Positions 27,302 through 37,631 of a stretch of 49,445 bases of DNA are shown one piece after another. A model generated the notes under the pieces. That model saw nothing but the letters and a program-made list of their open reading frames with translations, made no database searches and was not told where the DNA came from. The translations under genes and the position numbers were made by a program. The stretch's first letter is position 1, and every line of letters starts with the position of its first letter. Source of the stretch: Acidimicrobiia bacterium (GTDB lineage: Bacteria > Actinomycetota > Acidimicrobiia > ATN3 > PSLF01); NCBI GenBank assembly GCA_040289475.1, contig PSLF01000005.1:1-49445 (forward strand). Reading direction: 5' to 3'.

Positions 27302-28166
27302 GTCGTTGAATCCTCTTTTCGATTGGGGGATGCGTAGAAAAGAGGGCAGCGAATCCTTCACCTGCCAAAGGACTAACGGTATAGAGGTGGGCCTTGGACG
27401 GGGGAACATCTTCGGGCATAACGTGGGCTCCTGCATCGAGTTTTTGGAGAGCGGAAGCAAGAGCTAAAGGATCTCCGGTTATCTCTGCTCCAGATGCATC
27501 TGCTTGGTACTCTCGGGCTCTAGAAATGGCGAGCTGAATGAGCACTGCTGCAATAGGGGCAAGGATAATCATCAAAAGGGAAGCAAGGGGGTTCCGGTCT
27601 TCGTCGTCAGAGCTGCCGAATATAAGGGCGAATTGGGCTATGTTTGCTATCCAGGTGATGATGCCCGCAACGGCAGCCGCAATAGTACCAATTAGGATGT
27701 CCCTGTTCTTCACGTGGGACAACTCGTGAGCTAAAACGCCTTCCAACTCTCTTTCGTCGAGGATTTGTAGCAACCCTTCGTTAACCGCCACGACCGCACT
27801 TCTCGGACCTCGCCCTGTGGCAAAAGCGTTGGGAGTCGGAGAGGGCACGATATATAGCTTGGGTTCGGGAATTCCGGCTTGGCGAGCTAGCCGGCGAACT
27901 ATCTCATAGAGGCCGCGATCTCTGATTGGGTCGGCCTGGTAAGCTCCGGTGCCAGCCAGGGCAAGTTTGTCGGAAAACCAGTAAGCCCCAAGATTGGTTA
28001 GGAGCCCCACAAAGACGAGAAGTGTCATTATTCGCGTTCCGCCTAGCGCGTTGCCGACAAATGCTAAGAAGGCAATGAGAGCTGCCATCAGCGCAGCTGT
28101 TTTGACGGCGTTCTTGGCGGTAGTCAGGAAGTATCGACTTTCCACGATTTGGGTAGTTTTTGCCAT
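27279..28166 (-). CDS. htpX: HtpX-like membrane zinc metalloprotease (M48)
   Basis: Membrane protein quality-control protease. The 295 residues have two N-terminal helices (about 24-41 and 46-63). The zinc-binding motif HELSH is at 147-151, with catalytic E148. Two more hydrophobic segments follow, then the third ligand Glu in SRAREYQADASGA. The PNAFATGRGP segment (112-121) is a strong HtpX marker. The length fits the family. GAGGAGGAAG precedes the ATG. In E. coli htpX responds to envelope stress; regulation here is not visible. The 201-base region upstream holds two inverted repeats (28244-28256 and 28261-28274). Confidence 0.94.
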   Translation of the reverse strand: MAKTTQIVESRYFLTTAKNAVKTAALMAALIAFLAFVGNALGGTRIMTLLVFVGLLTNLGAYWFSDKLALAGTGAYQADPIRDRGLYEIVRRLARQAGIPEPKLYIVPSPTPNAFATGRGPRSAVVAVNEGLLQILDERELEGVLAHELSHVKNRDILIGTIAAAVAGIITWIANIAQFALIFGSSDDEDRNPLASLLMIILAPIAAVLIQLAISRAREYQADASGAEITGDPLALASALQKLDAGAHVMPEDVPPSKAHLYTVSPLAGEGFAALFSTHPPIEKRIQRLRELAGE

Positions 28167-28243
28167 TCGCCACTTCCTCCTCTTCTAGAGGTAGGACCAC
28201 TTAATATCACCGAGAACTATCGCACAACATTCCGTATAAAGAG

Positions 28244-28256
28244 GCGGGATCCCCGC
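28244..28256 (-). terminator. GC-rich hairpin downstream of the alcohol dehydrogenase gene
   Basis: GCGGG and CCCGC pair around a three-base loop, and in the minus direction the stem is followed by CTCTTTATA, a weak T-rich tail. It lies between the dehydrogenase stop (28368) and the htpX start. It may terminate the upstream gene. A neighbouring ACATG-TCGG-CATGT repeat (28261-28274) could be an operator. Confidence 0.35.
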
Positions 28257-28367
28257 TAGCACATGTCGGCATGTCGCCACGATGTTAGGCGCACTATCGG
28301 TAGGAAATACTGCCCTTCTAGACAATATTAGGGCGTCTTGAAGCCGGGTCCATTTGGTGCTGGAGGG

Positions 28368-29375
28368 TTATTGTGGTTTCATCTGCAATACCGCAGCCCC
28401 TCTCACTCGGTCTGTTGAAAGATCTACTAATGCACGGGGTGCGTCCTCAAATGGGTATGGGGTTGTGACGATTCCCAGTTTGGACCGGGATACCACCCGC
28501 ATAAACTCATCACCGTCACGCCGCGTGTTGGCAGTCACCGTCGTCAGGTTTCGCTCGTAGAAGAGGTGCCTCTCATACGCTAGTGGGGGAATGTCGGAGA
28601 GGTAGATTCCAGCTACCGCGAGCGTTCCTCCTCGACGAAGTGCCGCTAGAGCCCGAGGGACCAGCTCCCCAGCCGGTGCGAAGATGATTGCAGAGTCGAG
28701 TAGATCGGGGGGCTCTTCTTCGGGCCCTACCGCCGAGCGGCATCCCAACTCCAGGGCTAGTTTTCTAGCATCCTCCGATCGAGTCACAGCATGGACGGTG
28801 GCTCCTCTTGCAATGGCAAGCTGCGCGGTAATGTGGGCCGACGCCCCAAAGCCATAAATCCCCAATGTCCCACCCTCGGGAACCGAAGCACGCTTTAGTG
28901 CGCGGAAACCGATAATCCCAGCGCACAGGAGAGGGGCGAGTCGTGTTGCAGGGCGGTCCTCGGGCAACAGATATGCGAAGTCTTCCGGAACCACGGCCTT
29001 TTCTGCGTATCCGCCATCGGCGTTCCATCCAGTAAAGCAGGGATCTTCACAGAGGTTTTCCATGCCGTACCGGCAATATGTGCACTTGCCGCACACGGAT
29101 CTTAGCCATGCAATTCCTACGCGATCCCCAACCTTGAACCTGTGCGCGTTTGCCCCGCACTCGATCACTCGACCGACTACTTCATGTCCTGGAATGACAG
29201 CCTGTTTTTTCAGTGGAAGGTCACCCTCGGCGATATGGAGGTCTGTGCGACACACACCACATGCCTCGACTTCTACTAAGACCTCGTCGGGTGCGGGGCT
29301 CGGATCAGAGATCTCGACCAGCTCGAGGGGACCTTGGTCGGCTGGTCGCTGATGCCTGACTGTCCATGCCTTCAC
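28368..29375 (-). CDS. Zinc-dependent alcohol dehydrogenase
   Basis: A medium-chain NAD(P)-dependent alcohol dehydrogenase. From the GTG at 29375 it has 335 residues. Catalytic zinc ligands are the Cys of CGVCRTD (C42) and the His of PGHEVVG (H64). The structural zinc loop has four cysteines in CGKCTYCRYGMENLC (C95, C98, C101, C109). The Rossmann motif is GIYGFGASA, with Ala/Ser where classical ADHs have Gly-Gly. It resembles the AdhA group of actinobacteria, which acts on primary alcohols or aldehydes. GAGGAG six bases before the GTG supports this start. The ATG at 29426 adds 17 poorly conserved residues and has a weaker site. Confidence 0.88.
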   Translation of the reverse strand: MKAWTVRHQRPADQGPLELVEISDPSPAPDEVLVEVEACGVCRTDLHIAEGDLPLKKQAVIPGHEVVGRVIECGANAHRFKVGDRVGIAWLRSVCGKCTYCRYGMENLCEDPCFTGWNADGGYAEKAVVPEDFAYLLPEDRPATRLAPLLCAGIIGFRALKRASVPEGGTLGIYGFGASAHITAQLAIARGATVHAVTRSEDARKLALELGCRSAVGPEEEPPDLLDSAIIFAPAGELVPRALAALRRGGTLAVAGIYLSDIPPLAYERHLFYERNLTTVTANTRRDGDEFMRVVSRSKLGIVTTPYPFEDAPRALVDLSTDRVRGAAVLQMKPQ

Positions 29376-29482
29376 GTGTAGCTCCTCTGTAGCTCCTGTA
29401 GTGGCAAGTACCGCTTGTGCCGTCATATATCTCCGGTCGTATATGTGTTTGGCGAACCAATATTCGGCCCTCAGCTAGATCC

Positions 29483-30694
29483 TCAATCTTTTTCTGACAA
29501 GAAGCGATGTGCTGCGACAGCTATCACTTCTGCTGCCGCAACCATCGAGTCGAGTTCGACATATTCATCCACACAGTGAGCGAGGCCCATAATTCCGGGT
29601 CCGAAGAGGATCGTGGGAATCCTCGCCTCGTTCCTCAAAAACCTCGCATCCGAGGACCCTGGGCTTACGTAATACTCGGGCGGTCCGCCGATGCAGTCTG
29701 TGATGCATTCGGCCACTACTTTTACAATCCTGCTATCCTTCGACTCCACCGACGGTTCGGCAAAGTTCATGACCTCTATCTCGTATCGAGCATCGGGATC
29801 CTCTGCCGTCAGTGCATTGAGTATTTGGCGAATCTCCTCGAGAGCTGACTGCCAGTTCTCGCCTGGGACGAGTCTTCGGTCGATTTGAGCCTCTGCATAG
29901 TCGGCAACCATGTTGACTTTTTCCCCGCCTGCAATGACGCCGACGTTTAGAGTAGGAGAGCCGAAAAGAGGATCGTTTTTCTTGAAGTCTCTGTTGTGAA
30001 GCGCTAGAACAGCTCGGGAAAGCTTCTCTATGGCGCTCACTCCAGCGTTTGGCACTGACCCGTGGGCTGCTCGGCCGAAGGCCTTTATTTTGGCCCAAAG
30101 CGCGCCCCTCTCCCCGATACCTACCATGAGAGAGGTCGGTTCTCCCACTATGGCCGCATCTGCCCGAATATATCCTTCTCTAACTAGGTACTGGGTTCCG
30201 TGAGTGCCAGCGCTTTCTTCGTCTGCTACTAACTGGAAACAAATGGTTCCCTCCAAGGCGAGCTGTGCTCTTTCAATAGCAGCCACTGCCTCGATCATTG
30301 ACGCGATCCCCGACTTCATATCGGAAGTCCCGCGTCCGTAGATTCGCCCCCTCTCGATGTCGCCCCCGAAGGGTGGGTGCGTCCAGGCGCTAGGATCACC
30401 TGCAGGCACTACGTCGAGGTGACCATTGAGCGCCAGAATCCGGTCTTTTTCTGAAACATCACTGTGTCTTCGAGGCCACCAGGCGATCACACTGGGACGG
30501 CCAGGAATCTCGGCGTGAAACTCGATAGGCGAGCAGCCGATTCTTTCTAACCAGCCTGCGGCCACTTCTGCTGCTCGCTGCTCGTTACCGGGTGGGTTCT
30601 CGCTGTCAGCGCGCACGAGATCGACGAGGATCTGGGAAAGCTCCGGCGGGTCAACAGCGCTCCTGACTTTTTGGACATCGTCTTTAAGACTCAC
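29483..30694 (-). CDS. M20 family metallopeptidase (ArgE/DapE-like)
   Basis: A dinuclear zinc amidohydrolase that cleaves N-acyl amino acids or small peptides in the cytoplasm. The 403 residues have the metal motifs LNGHLDVVPAG (H92 ligand, D94 catalytic), GRGTSDMKSG (bridging D125), and ADEES (general base E159, ligand E160). An inserted dimerisation domain (about 190-300) begins GERGALWAKIKAFGRAAHGS. The last ligand His is in GPGIMGLAHCVDEY. Which member it is (acetylornithine deacetylase, succinyl-DAP desuccinylase or another) cannot be decided; no arg or dap genes are nearby. The start is GTG at 30694 with GAGGAG about nine bases upstream. Confidence 0.88.
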   Translation of the reverse strand: MSLKDDVQKVRSAVDPPELSQILVDLVRADSENPPGNEQRAAEVAAGWLERIGCSPIEFHAEIPGRPSVIAWWPRRHSDVSEKDRILALNGHLDVVPAGDPSAWTHPPFGGDIERGRIYGRGTSDMKSGIASMIEAVAAIERAQLALEGTICFQLVADEESAGTHGTQYLVREGYIRADAAIVGEPTSLMVGIGERGALWAKIKAFGRAAHGSVPNAGVSAIEKLSRAVLALHNRDFKKNDPLFGSPTLNVGVIAGGEKVNMVADYAEAQIDRRLVPGENWQSALEEIRQILNALTAEDPDARYEIEVMNFAEPSVESKDSRIVKVVAECITDCIGGPPEYYVSPGSSDARFLRNEARIPTILFGPGIMGLAHCVDEYVELDSMVAAAEVIAVAAHRFLSEKD

Positions 30695-30839
30695 GGCATT
30701 GGTCTCCTCTTCTCAAGGAACGTGCCTCTGCCCCGCTACAGTACTATTGCTTGACGAGAGTTCTATCGGATATGACAGGCGTTGGTCGCGTGCCGGACAC
30801 AGGGCTTGTCCGACCGAGGAGTGCGCACTGCGGGGTGCG

Positions 30840-31808
30840 ATGTATCGAAGGAGAATATTGGTCGCAGATGACCAGCCGACGTTGAGGCGACTTGTGTGCA
30901 AGCACCTTTCAGGCCAAGGTTTTGAGGTCGTTGAGGCTGGCGACGGCGAGGAGGTACTTCGAAAGGTAGCAGAGTTCAAGCCCGATCTACTCGTTCTCGA
31001 TGTCATGATGCCGGTAATGGATGGTTTCGAGGTACTTGAGCGGCTTCAGGCGGTTCCGGGAACGATGAACATCCCGGTGGTGTTCCTGACTGCTAAGTCG
31101 GCGGAGAGCGATAGAATCCAGGGACTGTCTCTCGGCGCGCATGACTATGTCTCCAAACCCTTCAGCCTAAAGGAGCTCAGCCTGCGCATCGACAGGCTGC
31201 TAGAGACAAAAGAGCGCATTGACAGACTGGTTGATTACGGCCAGCGAGACGAAGTGACTGGACTGCCAAGGCGCTCCTATTTCGAGCTCAGCCTCCGGGA
31301 AATGGCCTTGCGGCATGGCTCTAGGTTAGGAATGGTTTTCATTGTTTTCGAGGGATTGGGAGATGTCACGTCGGAGGCTGGCCTGGCTGGTGTTGACAGG
31401 GCAATGACGAGAGCGGCGGAGGTGCTGCAGAAGCACTGTGGTGGGGGGGATAGCGAGGCGTTTTGGGTGGGGCCGGCTCACGCCGCCGTCCTCCAGGGGA
31501 ACGCCACACCTGATCGCCTAGCGGTATTGGCTGAGGTGCTGCAAAAGGAACTTGTCTCAGCCCTGTGTGCCGGGCAAGAACGCCCGACGATAAGCGTCAC
31601 TACAGCTACCGGCCTCTACGATTCGGATGAGACTATCGACCAGTTTGTGGAGAGGGTAACGGGCATGTCCTCGTTCGATGCTGCCAGGATAGCTAAGTGG
31701 GCGGGTGCTTCGGGATCCAACTCCGATCCGACGGAGTCCGAAGCGTCGCAAGGGCGCGCCGAGGTTATTCGGTTTCCTACCGAACGACGCCGACTAAGCG
31801 AAGACTAG
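30840..31808 (+). CDS. Response regulator with degenerate GGDEF output domain
   Basis: A 322-residue two-domain signalling protein. The receiver domain (1-122) is intact: acidic pair D10/D11, phospho-acceptor D54 in LVLDVMMP, T84 and K106 in SKPF. A linker helix leads to a GGDEF-type domain (about 137-280) that opens normally with DEVTGLPRRSYFE. Where the catalytic GG(D/E)EF loop should be, it reads AFWVGPAH, so diguanylate cyclase activity is very unlikely. It could bind GTP or c-di-GMP, or act through dimerisation. No histidine kinase is adjacent. The ATG at 30840 is chosen because the receiver begins there; the frame is open to 30699. murA follows 10 bases after the stop. Confidence 0.85.
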   Translation: MYRRRILVADDQPTLRRLVCKHLSGQGFEVVEAGDGEEVLRKVAEFKPDLLVLDVMMPVMDGFEVLERLQAVPGTMNIPVVFLTAKSAESDRIQGLSLGAHDYVSKPFSLKELSLRIDRLLETKERIDRLVDYGQRDEVTGLPRRSYFELSLREMALRHGSRLGMVFIVFEGLGDVTSEAGLAGVDRAMTRAAEVLQKHCGGGDSEAFWVGPAHAAVLQGNATPDRLAVLAEVLQKELVSALCAGQERPTISVTTATGLYDSDETIDQFVERVTGMSSFDAARIAKWAGASGSNSDPTESEASQGRAEVIRFPTERRRLSED

Positions 31809-31818
31809 GAGGGCGTTC

Positions 31819-33078
31819 GTGACCGCTGACCAGAGGGTCTTGCTTGTTCGGGAGTCACCTCCACTACAAGGCCGTGTTCGCATTTCGGGTGCCAAGAACT
31901 CGGCTCTCAAACTGTTGGCAGCCTCGGTCCTCGTGGAAGGCCGAACAGTTTTGCGAAGAGTCCCGGATATCTCGGACATCGCTACGATGATCGAGTTGTT
32001 GGAGAACATGGGAGCGTCGGTGTCACGGATAGCAGACTCCGTTGTCATCGACTGTCCTGCTTTGATCGAACCCTCGGCACCTTACGAGCTTGTCTCGAAG
32101 ATGAGGGCTTCCATTGCCGTTTTGGGGCCTCTAATAGGGCGGTTCGGTCACGCAAGGGTAGCAATGCCCGGTGGATGCAATCTTGGCTCCCGCCCCATTG
32201 ATCTACATCTAAAGGGTCTAGAGCAGTTGGGAGTGAGATTCGCTTTCAAGCACGGATACCTAGAAGCACGCGCCTCATCGCTAAGAGGCGATCGAGTAGT
32301 CCTGGAGTTCCCCAGCGTCGGGGCGACGGAGAATCTGTTGATGGCTGCTGTGTGTGCCGAGGGTACAACAGTGATTGAAAACGCCGCGAGGGAACCGGAG
32401 ATCACGGATCTGTGCGCGATGCTCAACCGCATGGGTGCCCATATTACAGGGGTGGGCGGTGCTACGTTGGTTATCGAGGGATCATCGAAGCTGCACCCCG
32501 TTGAGCACGAGGTAGTTGCCGATCGAATCGAGGCGGGAACGTTCATTGCCGCCGCAGGGATCACTGGCGGCGAGATCGTACTCGAGGGCGCTCGCTACGA
32601 TCACTTGAACACTCCTATCTCGAAGCTGTGCGAGATGGGGATGTTGATCTCTACGTGTCCTGAGGGGATTTGGGCAAAAGGACCGGACAGGCCGGTGGCA
32701 ACCGACATTGCCACCCTTCCTTATCCAGGCTTTCCCACCGATCTTCAGCCGGTCGCGGTTGCGATGCTAACGGTGGCCGAGGGGATGGCGGTAGTGACCG
32801 AAAACGTCTTCGACTCCCGGTTCTTGTACATATCCGAGCTAAACCGGATGGGAGCTGACATCAGGACGGACGGCAGACATGCCGTAATACGAGGCGTAAA
32901 GAAACTGTCGGGTGCTCCGGTTTCTGCCCCGGATCTCCGGGCCGGAGCGGCTTTAGTGTTGGCCGGGTTGGTGGCCGAAGGCCAGACCGCTGTCAGCAAT
33001 TACCACCATATCGAACGGGGTTACGAGGCTTTCGAAGAGAAGCTTAGGTCTTTGGGTGCCCTCGTGGAGATAGCCTGA
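31819..33078 (+). CDS. murA: UDP-N-acetylglucosamine 1-carboxyvinyltransferase
   Basis: First committed step of peptidoglycan synthesis: enolpyruvyl transfer from PEP to UDP-GlcNAc. The 419 residues have the EPSP-synthase fold. K26 and N27 lie in ISGAKNSALKLLAAS, and the catalytic Cys, C120, is in AMPGGCNLGSRP. Because the Cys is kept (not Asp as in naturally resistant species), the enzyme should be fosfomycin-sensitive. The length equals E. coli MurA (419). GTG start at 31819, with AGGAGGG just upstream at the end of the preceding gene. The 3' end overlaps a convergent HEAT-repeat gene by 35 bases. Confidence 0.95.
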   Translation: MTADQRVLLVRESPPLQGRVRISGAKNSALKLLAASVLVEGRTVLRRVPDISDIATMIELLENMGASVSRIADSVVIDCPALIEPSAPYELVSKMRASIAVLGPLIGRFGHARVAMPGGCNLGSRPIDLHLKGLEQLGVRFAFKHGYLEARASSLRGDRVVLEFPSVGATENLLMAAVCAEGTTVIENAAREPEITDLCAMLNRMGAHITGVGGATLVIEGSSKLHPVEHEVVADRIEAGTFIAAAGITGGEIVLEGARYDHLNTPISKLCEMGMLISTCPEGIWAKGPDRPVATDIATLPYPGFPTDLQPVAVAMLTVAEGMAVVTENVFDSRFLYISELNRMGADIRTDGRHAVIRGVKKLSGAPVSAPDLRAGAALVLAGLVAEGQTAVSNYHHIERGYEAFEEKLRSLGALVEIA

Positions 33079-34036
33079 GGCGTTTTTCGGCTGCTAGGGT
33101 AGCGGCGTTTCGAACGATGGCCGACGGGTCGGTGATCGCAGCTGCCAAGACGGACTCGATTTTTTCCATAGAGGACTCTAGAGATCCGAGTGCAAGCACT
33201 GCTTCTCTTCGCACCTTAGCGTCGGGATCATTGGCGTAGCGGAGGAGCGGAATCAGTGCTTCCTCGGAACCTATCGCTCCGAGGGCCCATACTATAGCGG
33301 CCCTGACCCGAGAATCTTTTTCCCCTAGCGCCGATAAAAGTGGCGCGATCGCTTTTTTATCTTTGAGTTCACCGAGGGCCCAAGCCGCAGCCCGTCTAAC
33401 CCACCACTCGTCGTCGTCGAGCGCGTCGAGTAAGGAAGAGAGAGATGCTTTCCCGAGCTTGCCGAGGGCCCAAGCTGCAGCTGCTCTCACGCTTGGATCT
33501 TCATCCCTTAGCGAATTAATCAATGGGCTTACGCTCTTAGGCGAGCCAATTCTCCCCAGCGACCACGCTGCTGTTCGACGGACACCTTTGTCTTCGTCGA
33601 CAAGAACTCTCGTGAGAGGCGCAACGGCGCGCTCGCCGTGAGTTGCGAGTGTCCATGCCGCAGCCTTTCTCACCCACCAACGGCGGTCACACAGGGCCTC
33701 TAGAAGAGTTCCCTCGTCGACAGCGGCAAGCTGCTCCAGAACGGTTGCAGCTTCTCTTCGCACCATACCCTCTTCGTCGCCCAATGCTTCAAGTAGCGGA
33801 GGGATCACTGACTCGGATGGAATTTGCCCTAGGGCAATGACGGCTTCGAGCCGCGCGGCAGGGTTGTCGGTACAGGCCAGGGTGTCTACGAGGATTGGGA
33901 TGGCCCGTTCTCCTGCTGCAGCAAGGGCGCTGCTGGCTTCCCGCCTTACGCGCCAGTCAGGGTGTTGTAGGTATCGGGCGAGACTTTCAAGCCTGCCAGT
34001 TTTGGCAAGTCTGGATGTCCGCCACCGTGCTAACAT
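33044..34036 (-). CDS. HEAT-repeat protein
   Basis: A 330-residue protein made almost wholly of about ten HEAT repeats of 30-32 residues, with the recurring core VRRAAAWALG and linkers such as AIAPLLSALGE. Such alpha-solenoids bind proteins and have no enzymatic role of their own; PBS-lyase-type HEAT repeats are the nearest group. Several repeats share Trp-Trp and Ala-Ala-Trp patterns, and three repeats share near-identical DNA, pointing to recent repeat expansion. The ATG at 34036 is preferred, because the frame upstream to 34222 runs antisense through the TPP riboswitch. No good ribosome-binding site is seen. Its partner is unknown. Confidence 0.8.
   Translation of the reverse strand: MLARWRTSRLAKTGRLESLARYLQHPDWRVRREASSALAAAGERAIPILVDTLACTDNPAARLEAVIALGQIPSESVIPPLLEALGDEEGMVRREAATVLEQLAAVDEGTLLEALCDRRWWVRKAAAWTLATHGERAVAPLTRVLVDEDKGVRRTAAWSLGRIGSPKSVSPLINSLRDEDPSVRAAAAWALGKLGKASLSSLLDALDDDEWWVRRAAAWALGELKDKKAIAPLLSALGEKDSRVRAAIVWALGAIGSEEALIPLLRYANDPDAKVRREAVLALGSLESSMEKIESVLAAAITDPSAIVRNAATLAAEKRLRLSPRGHPKT
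33279..33475 (-). repeat. Near-identical DNA units inside the HEAT gene
   Basis: The string CCGAGGGCCCA occurs at 33279-33289, 33372-33382 and 33462-33472, spaced 93 and 90 bases, which are 31 and 30 codons. The last two copies extend to CCGAGGGCCCAAGC. Each encodes Trp-Ala-Leu-Gly on the minus strand. Codon-level identity implies recent duplication or gene conversion between repeats. Confidence 0.7.
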
Positions 34037-34054
34037 TTTCGGCAGGAGCGCTTC

Positions 34055-34182
34055 ATTCGGGGAGCCCGGCAGAACCGGGCTGAGAGGCTGGCTGTGCCCA
34101 ACCAAGCAAAAGCTCCATTCGGTCGGGCACCAGGGCCGGCGACCCGCTGAACCTGATCCGGGTAATTCCGGCGTAGGGAGGA
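34055..34182 (+). ncRNA. TPP riboswitch (THI element)
   Basis: Binds thiamin pyrophosphate and represses thiamin synthesis genes. The hallmark CTGAGAG is at 34080-34086, and the second conserved block TGAACCTGATCCGGGTAATT starts at 34148, followed by CCGGCGTAGGGAG to 34180. Between them lies a variable arm of about 60 bases. It precedes thiC, its usual target, by about 180 bases. That distance leaves room for a separate expression platform, though I do not see a clear terminator followed by Ts. Confidence 0.94.
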
Positions 34183-34291
34183 TCTTTGCACGACTCGCAT
34201 GCGGCTGGCTTTTCCTTCGCAATACTTCGATTAAACAACTTATTAGAAAACGCTTATCGCTGGCCGCGGTGGTTTAGGTATTCACCCGTGA

Positions 34292-36239
<1,948 letters not shown>

Positions 36240-36243
<4 letters not shown>

Positions 36244-37154
36244 ACGTACACGAACCGCTCGGTTCCTGAAGGGTCCCGGCGGGCAATGACGATCTTCGAT
36301 TCTTGCGAGTCGATCGCTAGATGGAGAGCTCGGGAAACCCGCTCTATTAGGCTCTCGGGAGTGTCTCCCTCCACGAATCCTGCTGCCCCAAAAAACACCT
36401 CGATCTCGGGGCGGTCGCCCGGTTCCCGAAGGTCCTTTCCAGCACCGAGTATGGTCTCTTTGTTCGATTCGTACAGGCGCTCCAAGTTCTGAGCTACTCG
36501 GGCTGCACCAAATGGGCCTGTCTCGGGAAGAGCGAACAAAAGTGTGTCATGGTCATAGCGGCAGATCACATCGGAAAGACGGGTGTGGCGGCGGCTTATC
36601 CTGCTGATCTCGCGAACTTCGGGTTCGAGCGGATTCCCCGTTATCCTCGCTAGCAACAGTGCCAGGGATCTGCCGTACCGGATCGATCTTGAAATCTCTT
36701 CCTTGAGTCTCTGCTCTCCCGCTACCCGATTCAGAAGCGAAGTTGCCGGATCGACGAGAGTCGCTTCCTGGAGTTGGTCTTGGAAGCGTTTGGTGCGTAT
36801 TGCAGCTGTTAGTCTTGCTGAGATCTCCGCAGGGGAGAATGGCTGGGGCACAATGTCGAAAACTTTGAAGTACTCTGGGAGATCTTTGATTGTAACGGTG
36901 TCGAGCGTGAGGGCTATCACAGGCACCTGCCACGCTGGCAGAGCTAGAGTCACAGTGGCCACTGCCTCTCGCATTGCTAGCTTTTCGGAAGTAGCGTCGT
37001 ACACGATTACCTGGGGCTCTTCGGCTCGGATCAGCATCGCCGCGTCGGCCGGAGAACGAGCAATTAGTGTGTCAAACCCAGAAGCCTCCACGACCGAGGA
37101 GACCTTCTCCACCACTTCGGGCGAATCGCTAACTATGAGGACCTCGTCACTCAT
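36240..37154 (-). CDS. Degenerate receiver plus degenerate GGDEF protein
   Basis: A 304-residue protein built like a response regulator-diguanylate cyclase but altered in both halves. The receiver (1-120) keeps D53 in VIVYDATSE, but the conserved Lys is Q104 (VPQPF) and the early acidic pair is reduced. The second domain (about 134-295) starts with VDPATSLLNRVAGEQRL, recalling DxLTGLxNR, but the active-site loop is RYDHDTLLF (199-207) in place of RYGGDEF. Neither phosphotransfer of the normal type nor c-di-GMP synthesis is expected. AAAGGAG gives a good start. It shares a divergent upstream region with the nifU-like gene and overlaps a membrane-protein gene downstream. Confidence 0.8.
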
Positions 37155-37262
37155 TCGCTAATAACTCCTTTGGATAATTCGAAGTCTACTATTGCACCAA
37201 CCATAGGAAGATCCGCGAACTCGCTGCGTTATTCTTCCTAGAGGTGAGGAGGATTGCCAGCT

Positions 37263-37631
37263 ATGGCAGGAGATACAGACGTACCGAACGCGGGGCCCAA
37301 GATTCCCGTTTCGTTGTCTTTGACGCCAAAGCGTCACGGGGTCTATGAAAAAGGTAGCGATTTTACGAAAACGGAAAGCAGCTCAAGTGGCACAGACCTG
37401 GAGAAGGACGCTGAGATCGAGCGAAAGCTGTTGGAGGTGCTCGAGTCGGTAAGAGCCGCAATCCAGGCGGATGGAGGAGACATTGTCTACAAAGGGATTC
37501 GAAACGGCGTTGTTAGGCTGCAACTTGTCAACTGCCAAACCTGTCTCATCCCTGATATGTCGATTAAAGAGGGTCTGGAGCGGGTGATAAAGAGCAGAGT
37601 CGACGGAGTACGAGGGGTCGAGACCATTTGA
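37263..37631 (+). CDS. NifU C-terminal-domain protein
   Basis: A small Fe-S-scaffold-like protein of 122 residues. The first 45 residues are polar and probably disordered. The rest is an Nfu domain with IQADGGDIVYKGIRNGVVRL and a CxxC pair in VNCQTCLIPDMSIKEGLERV. In typical Nfu proteins this segment reads CSGCPSS, so the residues around the cysteines are unusual. Nfu domains carry a [4Fe-4S] cluster between two subunits for delivery to client enzymes. The ATG at 37263 has GAGGAGG upstream. The stop overlaps the meaB start (TTGA), which couples it to a mutase chaperone. Confidence 0.8.
   Translation: MAGDTDVPNAGPKIPVSLSLTPKRHGVYEKGSDFTKTESSSSGTDLEKDAEIERKLLEVLESVRAAIQADGGDIVYKGIRNGVVRLQLVNCQTCLIPDMSIKEGLERVIKSRVDGVRGVETI

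Noticed and set aside
34037-34222. N-terminal extension of the HEAT-repeat protein to 34222
   Set aside because: These codons are antisense to the conserved TPP riboswitch and contain no HEAT repeat.
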